Shown: one piece after another, positions 1 to 8,344 of the stretch
How positions within the stretch are numbered: position 1 is the first letter of the stretch
Layout of the letters: each line of letters starts with the position of its first letter
DNA from: CAZMRF01 sp964568735
Lineage (GTDB): Bacteria; Acidobacteriota; Polarisedimenticolia; JACPZX01
Direction: 5' to 3'
Length of the DNA: 64,000 nt
Assembly: GCA_964568735.1 (NCBI GenBank)
Contig: CAZMRF010000001.1
Coordinates: 248,001 to 312,000, forward strand
Notes under the pieces: generated by a model
The model's database searches: none
What the model saw: the letters and a program-made list of their open reading frames with translations, nothing else
Told to the model about the DNA's origin: nothing
Position numbers and translations under genes: made by a program

Positions 1-1
1 C

Positions 2-1891
2 GTCTCGATCGTCGAGGGTTGCCTCAAGAAGCAGCCCTCGGAACGGATCGAGGACGGGCGCTCGCTGCTGACCGCTGTCGAGGAGACGCTCGAGCCACCT
101 CGGCGAGGGATCGCATTCAAGTGGAGCGCAGCCGCCCTGGTTCTCGCCGTCGTCGTGGCAACGGTCCTCGTGATCCGGTGGGAGAGGGTTGCCGGCACGT
201 CGGATTCATCGACAGCCCGGACGGAGGCTTCACTGCCCTCCCTGAGGCGTCTGACCTTCGACGGCCGATCTTTCTTCCCCCACCTGTCCCCCGACGGCGA
301 GACGATCGCCTTCTTCCGCATCGTCGAACCCGGCACCCCCTGGCAAGTGATGCTGATGCCGAGCCGGGGGGGAGCGGCGCGGACGCTCAGCGACTCACGA
401 TTCGGCCTCCTGGCATGGAGCCCTCGCGGCGATTCCATCATCGGGGGCGGTCGCGACGGAAACCTCTGGGAGATACCCATCACCGCCGGGCAACCCCGAG
501 TTCTCCTAGAAAACGCAGGCTTCCTCGATTTCGATCCCTCGGGCAAGCAGATGGTCTTCACGAGGCTCGCGTGGGAGACAGGCAGGAACATCCTGGTGCG
601 GGACATGTCCAGCGGCGAGGAACGAGTCCTCTACACCGGCGCCGATAGAAAGGAGGATTGCTACAAGCCCGAATGGTCGCCCGCTTCCGACCTGATTGCC
701 TTCCATTGCTTCGATCTCACACTGGGCCGCACGCGCCTCTACGTCGCGCGCGCCGGAGGCGGCCCACCCACGCTGGTGGAGCCCACGGGATTCGAGTTCC
801 ACGGCACCTTTGACTGGACTCCGGACGGCAAAGCGATCATCACGGGAGCGCGCCGGGGGCATCTCAAGAACCTCTGGAAGATACCGATTGACGACAAGGA
901 GGTGCCGCGGCAGCTCACGGCGGGCGCGGACGAGGATGCCTATGCCACCGTTCACCCATCGGGAAACATGGTCGTCTTCGACCGGCGCAGCGACAAGTCC
1001 GAGATCGCTTTCGTGGACGTTGCGGGTGGGACGGCCCGTGAGTCGCTCGCCTCTCTCACCGGCTCGAGAGCCGCCGCCTTCTGGCCGGAAGGCGACGGCC
1101 TCTATGTCTCGGAGGTGCGCAACGGCATGGGCGTGATTCTCTCCCATCCTCTCCGGGACGGTGAAGCAACGCTCATCACGGATGAAGCAACCCTGTCCTG
1201 CGAGGAGCCGCTGACCCTCTCCGATGAGGATCTCGCCTTCGTCTGCGAGGATCGACTCGGCGATCCACAGGGCGGCGCCGCCCACACCGGCACCTGGCCT
1301 CGGCACATCATGACGTCCCGGCGAGACGGCGGGCTGCCAGTCAGACTCGTCAGTGAGACCGGAGAAGTCGACCTCCTCGCCGCATCTCTGTCGGCCGGAG
1401 CCATCCTCTACCAGGTCCGGGAGGAGTCCGCGCCTCCCCGATTGCGGCTCCTCGATCGAGCAGCCCGGCTGAGCAGGACCATTCTCACGGGCGACGCCGG
1501 GGAGCGCTTTGTCGCGGCGGCCTTCGAGGGCGAGGATCAATCGATCCTCCTTCTCAGGGCGCGGGATCCGGGAGGCAACCAGGGATCGGAGAGCCGCCTC
1601 GAGAAAGTGGTGCTCGCGCGCGGAGAATCGAGCCTGGTCAGGGTTCTCCCTCGAGGCGTGGAGTGCGCCGCCTTTTCCCCGGACGGCTCAACGCTGGCGG
1701 GCTCGTCTCCTGCCGAGGGGGGGCGGGAGATCTGGACTCTCTCCCTCCGCGCCGCCGACCCCCCGCGAAGTCTGACGCGGTTCGGAGGCCGGCGGCGCGT
1801 GAACCACCTTGCCTGGTCCCCGAACAGCGGAACCCTAGCCGTCGAATTGGTCACGCGCGAGATGGACCTCTACCTCCTCGAAGGGCTCTGA
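2..1891 (+). CDS. Ser/Thr protein kinase with C-terminal WD40-like (PD40/TolB) propeller, 5'-truncated
   Basis: The reading frame is open from the first bases, so the gene begins upstream of the window. The first residues contain CLKKQPSERIEDGRSLL, which matches the last subdomain of bacterial Ser/Thr kinases (C-L-x-K-x-P-x-x-R). A single membrane helix follows (about residues 40-58, AALVLAVVVATVLVI). The rest is an extracytoplasmic propeller with repeated PD40 motifs such as LSPDGETIAFFR, WTPDGKAIITGA, FSPDGSTLAGSS and WSPNSGTLAVE. Kinase-TM-PD40 receptors are a family hallmark in Acidobacteria and relatives. The propeller is presumably the sensor, but its ligand is unknown. An ATG at 155 would give only the helix and propeller; the kinase-like upstream sequence argues that it is internal. 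The catalytic lobe lies outside the window, so kinase activity cannot be judged. Confidence 0.85.
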   Translation, partial: VSIVEGCLKKQPSERIEDGRSLLTAVEETLEPPRRGIAFKWSAAALVLAVVVATVLVIRWERVAGTSDSSTARTEASLPSLRRLTFDGRSFFPHLSPDGETIAFFRIVEPGTPWQVMLMPSRGGAARTLSDSRFGLLAWSPRGDSIIGGGRDGNLWEIPITAGQPRVLLENAGFLDFDPSGKQMVFTRLAWETGRNILVRDMSSGEERVLYTGADRKEDCYKPEWSPASDLIAFHCFDLTLGRTRLYVARAGGGPPTLVEPTGFEFHGTFDWTPDGKAIITGARRGHLKNLWKIPIDDKEVPRQLTAGADEDAYATVHPSGNMVVFDRRSDKSEIAFVDVAGGTARESLASLTGSRAAAFWPEGDGLYVSEVRNGMGVILSHPLRDGEATLITDEATLSCEEPLTLSDEDLAFVCEDRLGDPQGGAAHTGTWPRHIMTSRRDGGLPVRLVSETGEVDLLAASLSAGAILYQVREESAPPRLRLLDRAARLSRTILTGDAGERFVAAAFEGEDQSILLLRARDPGGNQGSESRLEKVVLARGESSLVRVLPRGVECAAFSPDGSTLAGSSPAEGGREIWTLSLRAADPPRSLTRFGGRRRVNHLAWSPNSGTLAVELVTREMDLYLLEGL

Positions 1892-2306
1892 CGAGGAGCC
1901 ACCGCACCGCGGACCCCCGGAACGTGCATTCCATGCCGTGCGTGCCCGCGGCGCGTAGGGGTCTGGCGCCCTACATGCTCCCCGTCACGACTCACCGGCT
2001 CGACTGACACGGCTCTCGCAAAGCCGGAGATCGGTGCCTCCGAGAATCAAAGCCTTTTGGCTGCCAGGAAACACCCCCTTCCGTCATTCACGCGTAACCG
2101 CTTGAGAACGCTGGATCCCCATCGGCGGAACTGCGAGCACAATCGATGGCAGAGGCCGTGCATAGCAACTCGCCTTGAGAGCTTCGAGCCACGCGTGGCA
2201 TGGCAGACGTTTGGATTCTGATCTGAGTAAACAACGGGGGTCGGAACGAGATCACGATACGCTCGCTGACTTTCGTCGCCCCCACGTGGACATAGGAGGG
2301 ATTTCG
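1892..2306. other. Intergenic region without a recognisable gene
   Basis: No reading frame here has a convincing start, ribosome site or family signature. The only clear signal is AGGAGGG at 2294-2300, six bases before the ATG of the next gene. A small hairpin (GTAGGG/CCCTAC) lies around 1955-1975 and is too weak to call a terminator. Confidence 0.5.
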
Positions 2307-3119
2307 ATGCGAACTCTTGCGCGCTTTCTCGTTGTGGCTTTCCTAATCGTGTTCTCGACCAGCGGACACGTGCCCGCGATCACCAACGGCGTCCCGGACG
2401 GATCGGATCACCCAAACGCAGGCTACGGACTGGCATACTTCGCCTCCCTCGATCGATTCGGCCGCGCTCAGAACGGTGTCCTGGTTGCTCCCGATGTCGT
2501 CCTCGTGCCATGGTGGCAAGCAAGTGGTTTTCAAGCGTTTCTCCAGGGGGGTTTCCCCTCTTTCATTGGATTTGGCTCCGCGGTCGATCCCAACGGGACG
2601 GATCCCCTGCTTTTCGAGATTGATCATGTCGTTTTCGACATCCCCCACGGGAACCTCGGTTCCGGCCTCGGAGTCCTGATCCTCAAGCAGGCCGTTTCCG
2701 GCATCACGCCTGCGCAGCTTCCACCGGTCGGACGCCTTGACGATCTCAGGGACCACAATGGCCTTCACGATCAGGCGTTCACCGTCGTCGGGTACGGGTC
2801 CGAGGGAAGGCTGTTTGACGGAGCCGGGATGCCCGTCTTTCAGTTCACGCGTGCGCAGCTCAGGATGGAGACGACAGCCGGGTTCATGGCTCTAGGCCCC
2901 CGGGATCTCATCATCTCAACCAACTCCACCTTGGGCAACGGCGGAGGCTGCCACGGCGATGGCGGCGCTCCGATGTTTCTCGGGGCTTCCAACGAAGTCG
3001 TGGCCGTCTGGGCCGACATCTTCGACTCGGCCTGCCGGGCGATGAATGCGGGATTCCGCACGGATACGCCCGCGGCTCATGCGTTCTTGAGCCAGTTCCC
3101 GCAGATCACCCTGCCCTGA
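2307..3119 (+). CDS. Secreted trypsin-fold (S1-like) pseudoprotease
   Basis: 270 residues. The start is chosen at ATG 2307 because AGGAGGG ends six bases upstream and a signal peptide begins at once (RTLARFLVVAFLIVFSTSG). The mature part opens with ITNGVPDG, resembling the activation end of S1 proteases, and keeps the family landmarks, but all three catalytic positions appear changed. The TAAHC motif reads VPWWQ (His to Trp70). The DVGVVVL-like strand reads SGLGVLIL (Asp to Gly120). GDSGGP reads GDGGAP (Ser to Gly219). The cysteine before GDSGGP is kept (Cys215), with a possible partner at Cys242. It is probably exported to the periplasm or outside as a non-enzymatic binding protein. It ends 518 bases before a second secreted protein on the same strand. 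Fold assignment is by motif only, so a distant unrelated beta protein is possible. Confidence 0.7.
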   Translation: MRTLARFLVVAFLIVFSTSGHVPAITNGVPDGSDHPNAGYGLAYFASLDRFGRAQNGVLVAPDVVLVPWWQASGFQAFLQGGFPSFIGFGSAVDPNGTDPLLFEIDHVVFDIPHGNLGSGLGVLILKQAVSGITPAQLPPVGRLDDLRDHNGLHDQAFTVVGYGSEGRLFDGAGMPVFQFTRAQLRMETTAGFMALGPRDLIISTNSTLGNGGGCHGDGGAPMFLGASNEVVAVWADIFDSACRAMNAGFRTDTPAAHAFLSQFPQITLP

Positions 3120-3637
3120 CATGCCGTAGGCTGCCGCCCGTGGAAGGCAGTATGGATGGCGACGCCGGTAGGCTGGCCAACTGCGTTCGCAACGGTGGCG
3201 GCGCTCCCCCGCGCCGCCACCACCTCAGGTCGGCTTGCCGACGCCGTGATCCACAAGATTGTCCGTCAGGAGATCCGCAAGAGCAGCGCCTGGGCCGCTT
3301 GGCGGCACATCAGCCCGAGCTTCGGCTTCTCCGACAACATCCTGCCCGGCACTCTCGCACTCTTTGTCCCCTCGTCTCCTGAAAGCGAAGGCCGCAACCT
3401 CCGGATTCGGGAGACAGCCCGCCCTCCTGGACGCCCCTTGGAGTGTCCCGTTGCGCTTGATCTCAGCGTAAGTCCCTGCTTGCGTTGGATCGCGGCTGTC
3501 GACCGCCTGACCCCCTCACTTGGCAGACCCCTTGCACCTCTCGGCGCTCAGGCTGGAGCCCCCGTGCCAGCAGCCACGCTGCGGGCTATCTCGGGCACTT
3601 TGTGGATGTTGGTCAGCACAGAATCAAGGAGAGTCAG
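3120..3637. other. Intergenic region with a GC-rich hairpin, no gene seen
   Basis: Short frames are open here, but none has a credible start plus ribosome site or a recognisable domain. The region holds a perfect hairpin at 3194-3221 (listed separately). It also holds the ribosome site AAGGAGAG at 3626-3633 that serves the LamG gene. No repeat or mobile-element end was seen. Confidence 0.45.
3194..3221. terminator. Perfect 11-bp GC-rich stem-loop, possible terminator
   Basis: GGTGGCGGCGC (3194-3204) is the exact reverse complement of GCGCCGCCACC (3211-3221), with loop TCCCCC. It lies 75 bases after the pseudoprotease stop codon. No T-run follows on either strand, so it may be a Rho-assisted or attenuating structure rather than a classic intrinsic terminator. 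Confidence 0.4.
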
Positions 3638-6600
3638 ATGCGCGAACGTCTTAGGTTGCTCTTGCTCCTGGCAGTACTCCTCTTGGCAGCCCATGACGGA
3701 GCGACCCTGCAGGCCCAGGTTTGCACGTCTGCCCCGTCCGGGCTCACGGGCTGGTGGCCGCTCGACGGGGGAGGACAAGAGATCGCGGGCGCCAACCCCG
3801 GCACTCTACAGGGCTCGGGAGCCCAGTTCGTCCCAGCTGTCGTTGGCAGCGGATTCAAGAGCGGGGGCGGAGGGAGCTTTCTCCTCGTGAATGATGCGCC
3901 CGCTCTTGATGTGACTCAGTTCACCATCGACGCATGGATCCGCCTCGACGCCGTGAACACCCACAACATGTCCGTCATCTACAAGGGCAATACCGCGGGG
4001 GCAAACATCTCAACTCCCTACAATCTCTTCGTCACTGGCAACACTCCCACAAGCGTTACCCCTGGCGGAACGATCACGGGCACCTACGCTCCCAGGAAAC
4101 TGGCGATACTCGTCAGCAACAGCGCGGTCGAGCACATCGTCCTCTCAAATGCCGTGTTACCCCTTGGGGTTTTCGTTCATGTGGCTGCCACAGTGAGCGG
4201 ATCCCAGGTTGCACTCTACATCGACGGTCAACTGGACCGCATCGCCGCGCAGATACTTGTGCCCTTTGCCAATCCCCTGCCGGTCAGCATCGGCAGCTAT
4301 AGCGGGACGGTCGCATACTTCAACGGAGTCATCGACGAGCTAGAGCTGTTCAACCGCGCCCTCACGTTGACGGAAATCCAGGCCATCTTCGACGCCGGTA
4401 GCGCAGGGAAATGCCGCCCAGAGTGCACTCTGGCGCCATCAGGAATGGTGAGCTGGTGGCCGGCTGACGCACACAGCTCTGACATCATTGATAGCAACCA
4501 CGGATCGCTACGCAACGGCGCGACATTCGGATCAGGCCTCGTCGGGCAGCAGTTTACACTCGATGGAGTGAACGACTACATCGAGGTACCCGACAGCCCT
4601 AGCCTCACACCACCCTCCATGACGCTCGATGCCTGGGTGAACCCGGCCACGGTGAGCACAGCTGCCGAGGGTCGTGTCATCCTCTCGAAGTACAACTCGA
4701 ACAACCCTTCCATAAACGGTGTGAGCTGGGTGCTGGTCATGCTCAACACCGGCCGGTTGCGATTTGTCGTCTACCAGGACACCCCCGGTAGCATTGCGCG
4801 TGGCGTCGACACGAGCGGTTCTGTGCTGGCGGCCGGCGTCTGGACTCACGTGGCGGCCACCTTCGACAGCGGTACGCAGGTAATGACCATCTATGTCAAC
4901 GGCTCGGCAGTCCCAAGCTCACTGATCCCAGGAGCTGGGTCTACGGTGACATCGATTGCCGATAGCGCGACGCCCCTCCGGATTGGGACCTACGTGAACG
5001 GGGTCGGTCAGTTCGTCGGATTCTGGAGCGGGATGATCGACGAAGCGGAGCTGTTCAACCGGGCTCTTACAGCATCCGAGATCTTTGCCATCTTCAGCTC
5101 CGGGTCCGCAGGCAAGTGCAAGCCGAGCTTCATGCCTTCGGCCGCAACCTTCACGTCCGTCTGGAGCGGCTCCACGGGGCTTTTCCCAGACGGTGCCTGC
5201 CCCACTTGGGCCCTCACGGACGACGCGATGCCACAGGATCCGACCCTTCAGGGGGGGCAATTATCGATCAGCACGAGCGGTTCGTTCACGCAGAACATGT
5301 CGTACCGACAGGCCGACCAAGAGCTCGCGATCCCTGATCCGTTCGTCATCGAGTTCAGCGGCCGATTCGTGTCGGGAGCATCGGGCGACTCGAGCCGGTC
5401 CGCAATGCACGTACAGTTCCAGACGGGGCCCTTCGTCGGCAACCTGTTCAACATCGGTCCCGACGAAATCTTTCTGAACGTCGGCGACCTCGTGAAGGGG
5501 CCGTCCGCTGTTCTGGATACGGACGGCACAACCCATACTTACCGGATCGAGACGACGGGAGCTGGAGCCGTCACGATCTTCTATGACGGTGCTTTTGCTC
5601 TGGCAGGCTCCACCTTTTTCAATGCAAGCACCCAGCCCTTCAAAGTGATCATCTGGGGCGAGCAGAGCGGCTTTGCCTATGGCGCCTCGGAGTGGAAGTT
5701 CCTCCAGCACAATGCCCACGTAGACACAGGCACGACCCTCTGCGGGCTCGGCATCTGCCAGCATGCTGTGGCCAACTGCGCCGGGGGAGTATTTCAGTCC
5801 TGCGACCCGTTGGAGGGAGCCTCGCCGGAGATTTGCAACGCCCTCGACGACGACTGCGACGGGACCACCGACGAGGAGTACGCCTCCGTCACGACATCAT
5901 GCGGCGTCGGGACCTGCGCCGCGAGCGGCTCGACCTCATGCCTCGGAGGCTCGGTGGTGGACTCGTGCGCCCCCGGGACGGCAGCGGCCAACGACTCGGC
6001 CTGCAACGCCCTCGACGACGACTGCGACGGGACCACCGATGAGGAGTACGCCTCCGTCACGACATCATGCGGTGTCGGGACCTGCGCCGCGAGCGGCTCG
6101 ACCTCATGCCTCGGGGGTTCGGTGGTGGACTCGTGCGCCCCCGGGACGGCGGCGGCGGACGACTCGGCTTGCAATGCCCTCGACGATGACTGCGACGGGA
6201 CGGTCGACGAGGAGCACGCCTCCGTGACGACATCGTGCGGTGTCGGGGCCTGCACGGCGAGCGGCTCGACGGCCTGTGTCGGTGGATCGGTCGTTGATTC
6301 GTGCGCGCCAAGGACGCCCGCGGTGGATGACTCGACATGCAACGCCCTCGACGACGACTGCGACGGGGCGACCGACGAGGAGTACGCCTCCGTGACGACA
6401 TCGTGCGGTGTCGGAGCCTGCATGGCGAGCGGCTCGGCGGCCTGCGTCGGAGGATCGGTCGTTGATTCGTGCACGCCTGGGATGCCCGCGGCGGATGATT
6501 CGGCCTGCAACGCCCTCGACGACGACTGCGACGGGACGACCGACGAGGAGTATCCCTCGGTCACGACCGCATGCGGAGTCGGGACATGCACAGCCAGCGG

Positions 6601-8200
6601 CTCGACGGCTTGCATCAGTGGCTCAGTGCTGGACTCGTGCACGCCAGGAACGGCAGCGGCGGACGACTCGGCCTGCAACGCTCTCGACGATGACTGTGAT
6701 GCCCTCACGGACGAAGAGTACGCACCCGTAACGACCTCATGTGGAGTTGGAGCGTGCGCGGCGAACGGCTCGACGTCCTGCATCACTGGCTCAGTGGCGG
6801 ATTCGTGCACGCCAGGGACGCCGGCGGCAGACGACTCGGCCTGCAACGCCCTTGACGACGACTGCGACGCGGCGATGGACGAGGACTACGTGTCTGTTGC
6901 GACCGCGTGTGGGTCGGGGACGTGTGCCTCGACGGGAGCGACCGCCTGCGACGGCGGCATGGAGATCGACACCTGCGAGCCTGGGGTGCCCGGCGCCGAG
7001 GATGTCTGTGATGGCGGCGACAACGACTGCGACGCCGTCACTGACGAGGGGTTCCTCACAGTGACTGCAATCCGTCACACGACCGGGCCAGGGAGCCACC
7101 CGCCTACGAACACGGCCCCGATCAGCGATCTTCGGGTGAGTGTCTACGACCGCGCCCTGAACGGCTGCTCGGGGAGCTGCGGCCCGTCGGACTACGCCTG
7201 CTGGGTGACCTCGCTCGGCTGTGCGCAGGTGGCGCAGGGGACGACGAACGCATCCGGCCAGGTTTCCTTCGAGCTGGAGCCAGGACTGTACCTGGCGATC
7301 GGCGACGGGGGGGCGACGAAGAAGATGGGCAAGCTCGTAGATCTGGCGTGCGGGGAGTCGAAGACGCCGGACCTGCGGGAGATTGTCACGGCCAACGGCA
7401 AGGTCCACGCGGGCAAGTCTTCGGTGCGGACGGGCTCGTATCTGCTTGTCATCGAGCCTGAGGTGGTCGAGTGGAGCGGGGAGGCGGAATACTACCCGTT
7501 CATCTTCGAGAGCCTCGGGGACTGGGGTGTGATGACGAGCGTGGCGCCTCCCGAGGGTTTCGTGGCGGACCATGAGAGCCTGTCGGCAGAGGTGACTTCG
7601 GAGACGGAGGTGCTGCAGTTCGTGATCACCGACGTGGGGTCGGACTGGGTACCCACGGAGGTGCAACACCGGCTGAGGCACGGGGCGCGGCGGGAGGTGA
7701 TGCGCTCGAGGGTCGGTGTGAGGCTCGACCCGGAGGTAGCCCGGCGGAAGGGCCTGGATCCCGAAGGCTATCGACTTGATGGGCACGGACGGCGGATCCC
7801 TGAGGGGAGGCCGGATCCAAGATTCGAAAAGCCCGCCGAGATTGTCGGCTGGGTGGAACCCTCGGCGGCGGACCCGGAGTGGCTGATCAAGGTCGACGTG
7901 AATGTCGAGGGCCCGGTCGTGGTCAGGCTCGAGAGCGGTGACGGCCGCCCCATTCGGACGCTGGCGGAAGGGAGGCTGGAGCCAGGGGAGCACGTGTTCG
8001 CCTGGGACGGCAACGATGCTGCCGGGAAGGCTCCCCGGGCAGGAGGGGTACAGATCCGTCTCACCGCGGCCGGCGTCGAAGACCGCGTCTCGATCGTGCC
8101 ATCCGAGGGAGGATTCGCTGGCGATCCGGCCAGGAGCCGAGGGCCCAAAGTGGATCCCGAGCAGCCTGGTCCAGGCGACGTGCTCAAGCCCCGCCCATGA
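3638..8200 (+). CDS. Large secreted LamG / MopE-like metal-binding-repeat protein with FlgD-like C-terminus
   Basis: 1520 residues. ATG 3638 follows AAGGAGAG and starts a signal peptide (RLRLLLLLAVLLLAAHDGA). Residues about 29-258 and 260-493 are two concanavalin-type LamG (jelly-roll) domains; both open with GWWPLDG/SWWPADA-like strands and end in GSAGKC. Residues about 505-695 form a third beta-rich, lectin-like domain. About 705-1140 hold eight Cys/Asp-rich repeats carrying CNALDDDCDGTTDEE, the calcium/metal-binding motif of MopE-type proteins. After a carboxypeptidase-regulatory-like stretch, residues about 1418-1485 resemble a FlgD Ig-like domain (RPIRTLAEGRLEPGEH, then FAWDGND). The protein is probably surface-exposed or released and binds glycans and divalent metal. 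It could be an adhesin or matrix component; no catalytic motif was seen. Confidence 0.85.
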   Translation: MRERLRLLLLLAVLLLAAHDGATLQAQVCTSAPSGLTGWWPLDGGGQEIAGANPGTLQGSGAQFVPAVVGSGFKSGGGGSFLLVNDAPALDVTQFTIDAWIRLDAVNTHNMSVIYKGNTAGANISTPYNLFVTGNTPTSVTPGGTITGTYAPRKLAILVSNSAVEHIVLSNAVLPLGVFVHVAATVSGSQVALYIDGQLDRIAAQILVPFANPLPVSIGSYSGTVAYFNGVIDELELFNRALTLTEIQAIFDAGSAGKCRPECTLAPSGMVSWWPADAHSSDIIDSNHGSLRNGATFGSGLVGQQFTLDGVNDYIEVPDSPSLTPPSMTLDAWVNPATVSTAAEGRVILSKYNSNNPSINGVSWVLVMLNTGRLRFVVYQDTPGSIARGVDTSGSVLAAGVWTHVAATFDSGTQVMTIYVNGSAVPSSLIPGAGSTVTSIADSATPLRIGTYVNGVGQFVGFWSGMIDEAELFNRALTASEIFAIFSSGSAGKCKPSFMPSAATFTSVWSGSTGLFPDGACPTWALTDDAMPQDPTLQGGQLSISTSGSFTQNMSYRQADQELAIPDPFVIEFSGRFVSGASGDSSRSAMHVQFQTGPFVGNLFNIGPDEIFLNVGDLVKGPSAVLDTDGTTHTYRIETTGAGAVTIFYDGAFALAGSTFFNASTQPFKVIIWGEQSGFAYGASEWKFLQHNAHVDTGTTLCGLGICQHAVANCAGGVFQSCDPLEGASPEICNALDDDCDGTTDEEYASVTTSCGVGTCAASGSTSCLGGSVVDSCAPGTAAANDSACNALDDDCDGTTDEEYASVTTSCGVGTCAASGSTSCLGGSVVDSCAPGTAAADDSACNALDDDCDGTVDEEHASVTTSCGVGACTASGSTACVGGSVVDSCAPRTPAVDDSTCNALDDDCDGATDEEYASVTTSCGVGACMASGSAACVGGSVVDSCTPGMPAADDSACNALDDDCDGTTDEEYPSVTTACGVGTCTASGSTACISGSVLDSCTPGTAAADDSACNALDDDCDALTDEEYAPVTTSCGVGACAANGSTSCITGSVADSCTPGTPAADDSACNALDDDCDAAMDEDYVSVATACGSGTCASTGATACDGGMEIDTCEPGVPGAEDVCDGGDNDCDAVTDEGFLTVTAIRHTTGPGSHPPTNTAPISDLRVSVYDRALNGCSGSCGPSDYACWVTSLGCAQVAQGTTNASGQVSFELEPGLYLAIGDGGATKKMGKLVDLACGESKTPDLREIVTANGKVHAGKSSVRTGSYLLVIEPEVVEWSGEAEYYPFIFESLGDWGVMTSVAPPEGFVADHESLSAEVTSETEVLQFVITDVGSDWVPTEVQHRLRHGARREVMRSRVGVRLDPEVARRKGLDPEGYRLDGHGRRIPEGRPDPRFEKPAEIVGWVEPSAADPEWLIKVDVNVEGPVVVRLESGDGRPIRTLAEGRLEPGEHVFAWDGNDAAGKAPRAGGVQIRLTAAGVEDRVSIVPSEGGFAGDPARSRGPKVDPEQPGPGDVLKPRP
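5834..7060 (+). repeat. 168-bp in-frame tandem repeat, eight units
   Basis: Copies of TGCAACGCCCTCGACGACGA or close variants start at 5834, 6002, 6170, 6338, 6506, 6674 and 6842, exactly 168 bases (56 codons) apart. A diverged eighth copy starts at 7007 (165 bases on). The first two units differ at only a handful of bases, which suggests recent duplication. Later units diverge progressively at DNA level but keep all Cys and Asp positions of the motif. Confidence 0.95.
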
Positions 8201-8344
8201 GCGTGCGAGTGGGGGTGGCCACAACCACGATGGCCTGACTGCCCTCGGAGAGTCCTCGGCGCGGCTCGTCTCGGCAGAGGCGGGCCGCGTCTTCTTCGCC
8301 TTCCTCAACGCAACAGGCAGCGGCCAGGCTCGCCACGGGGCCTG

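Noticed and set aside
1894..1908. AGGAGCCACCGCACC just after a stop codon, repeated at 24064-24078 after another stop
   Set aside because: A 15-base match is expected about by chance in a GC-rich window this size, and the flanks show no further similarity or hairpin.
5834..7060. Regular 168-bp periodicity as a possible CRISPR or satellite array
   Set aside because: The repeats are contiguous, in frame and encode a known Cys/Asp motif; there are no unique spacers.
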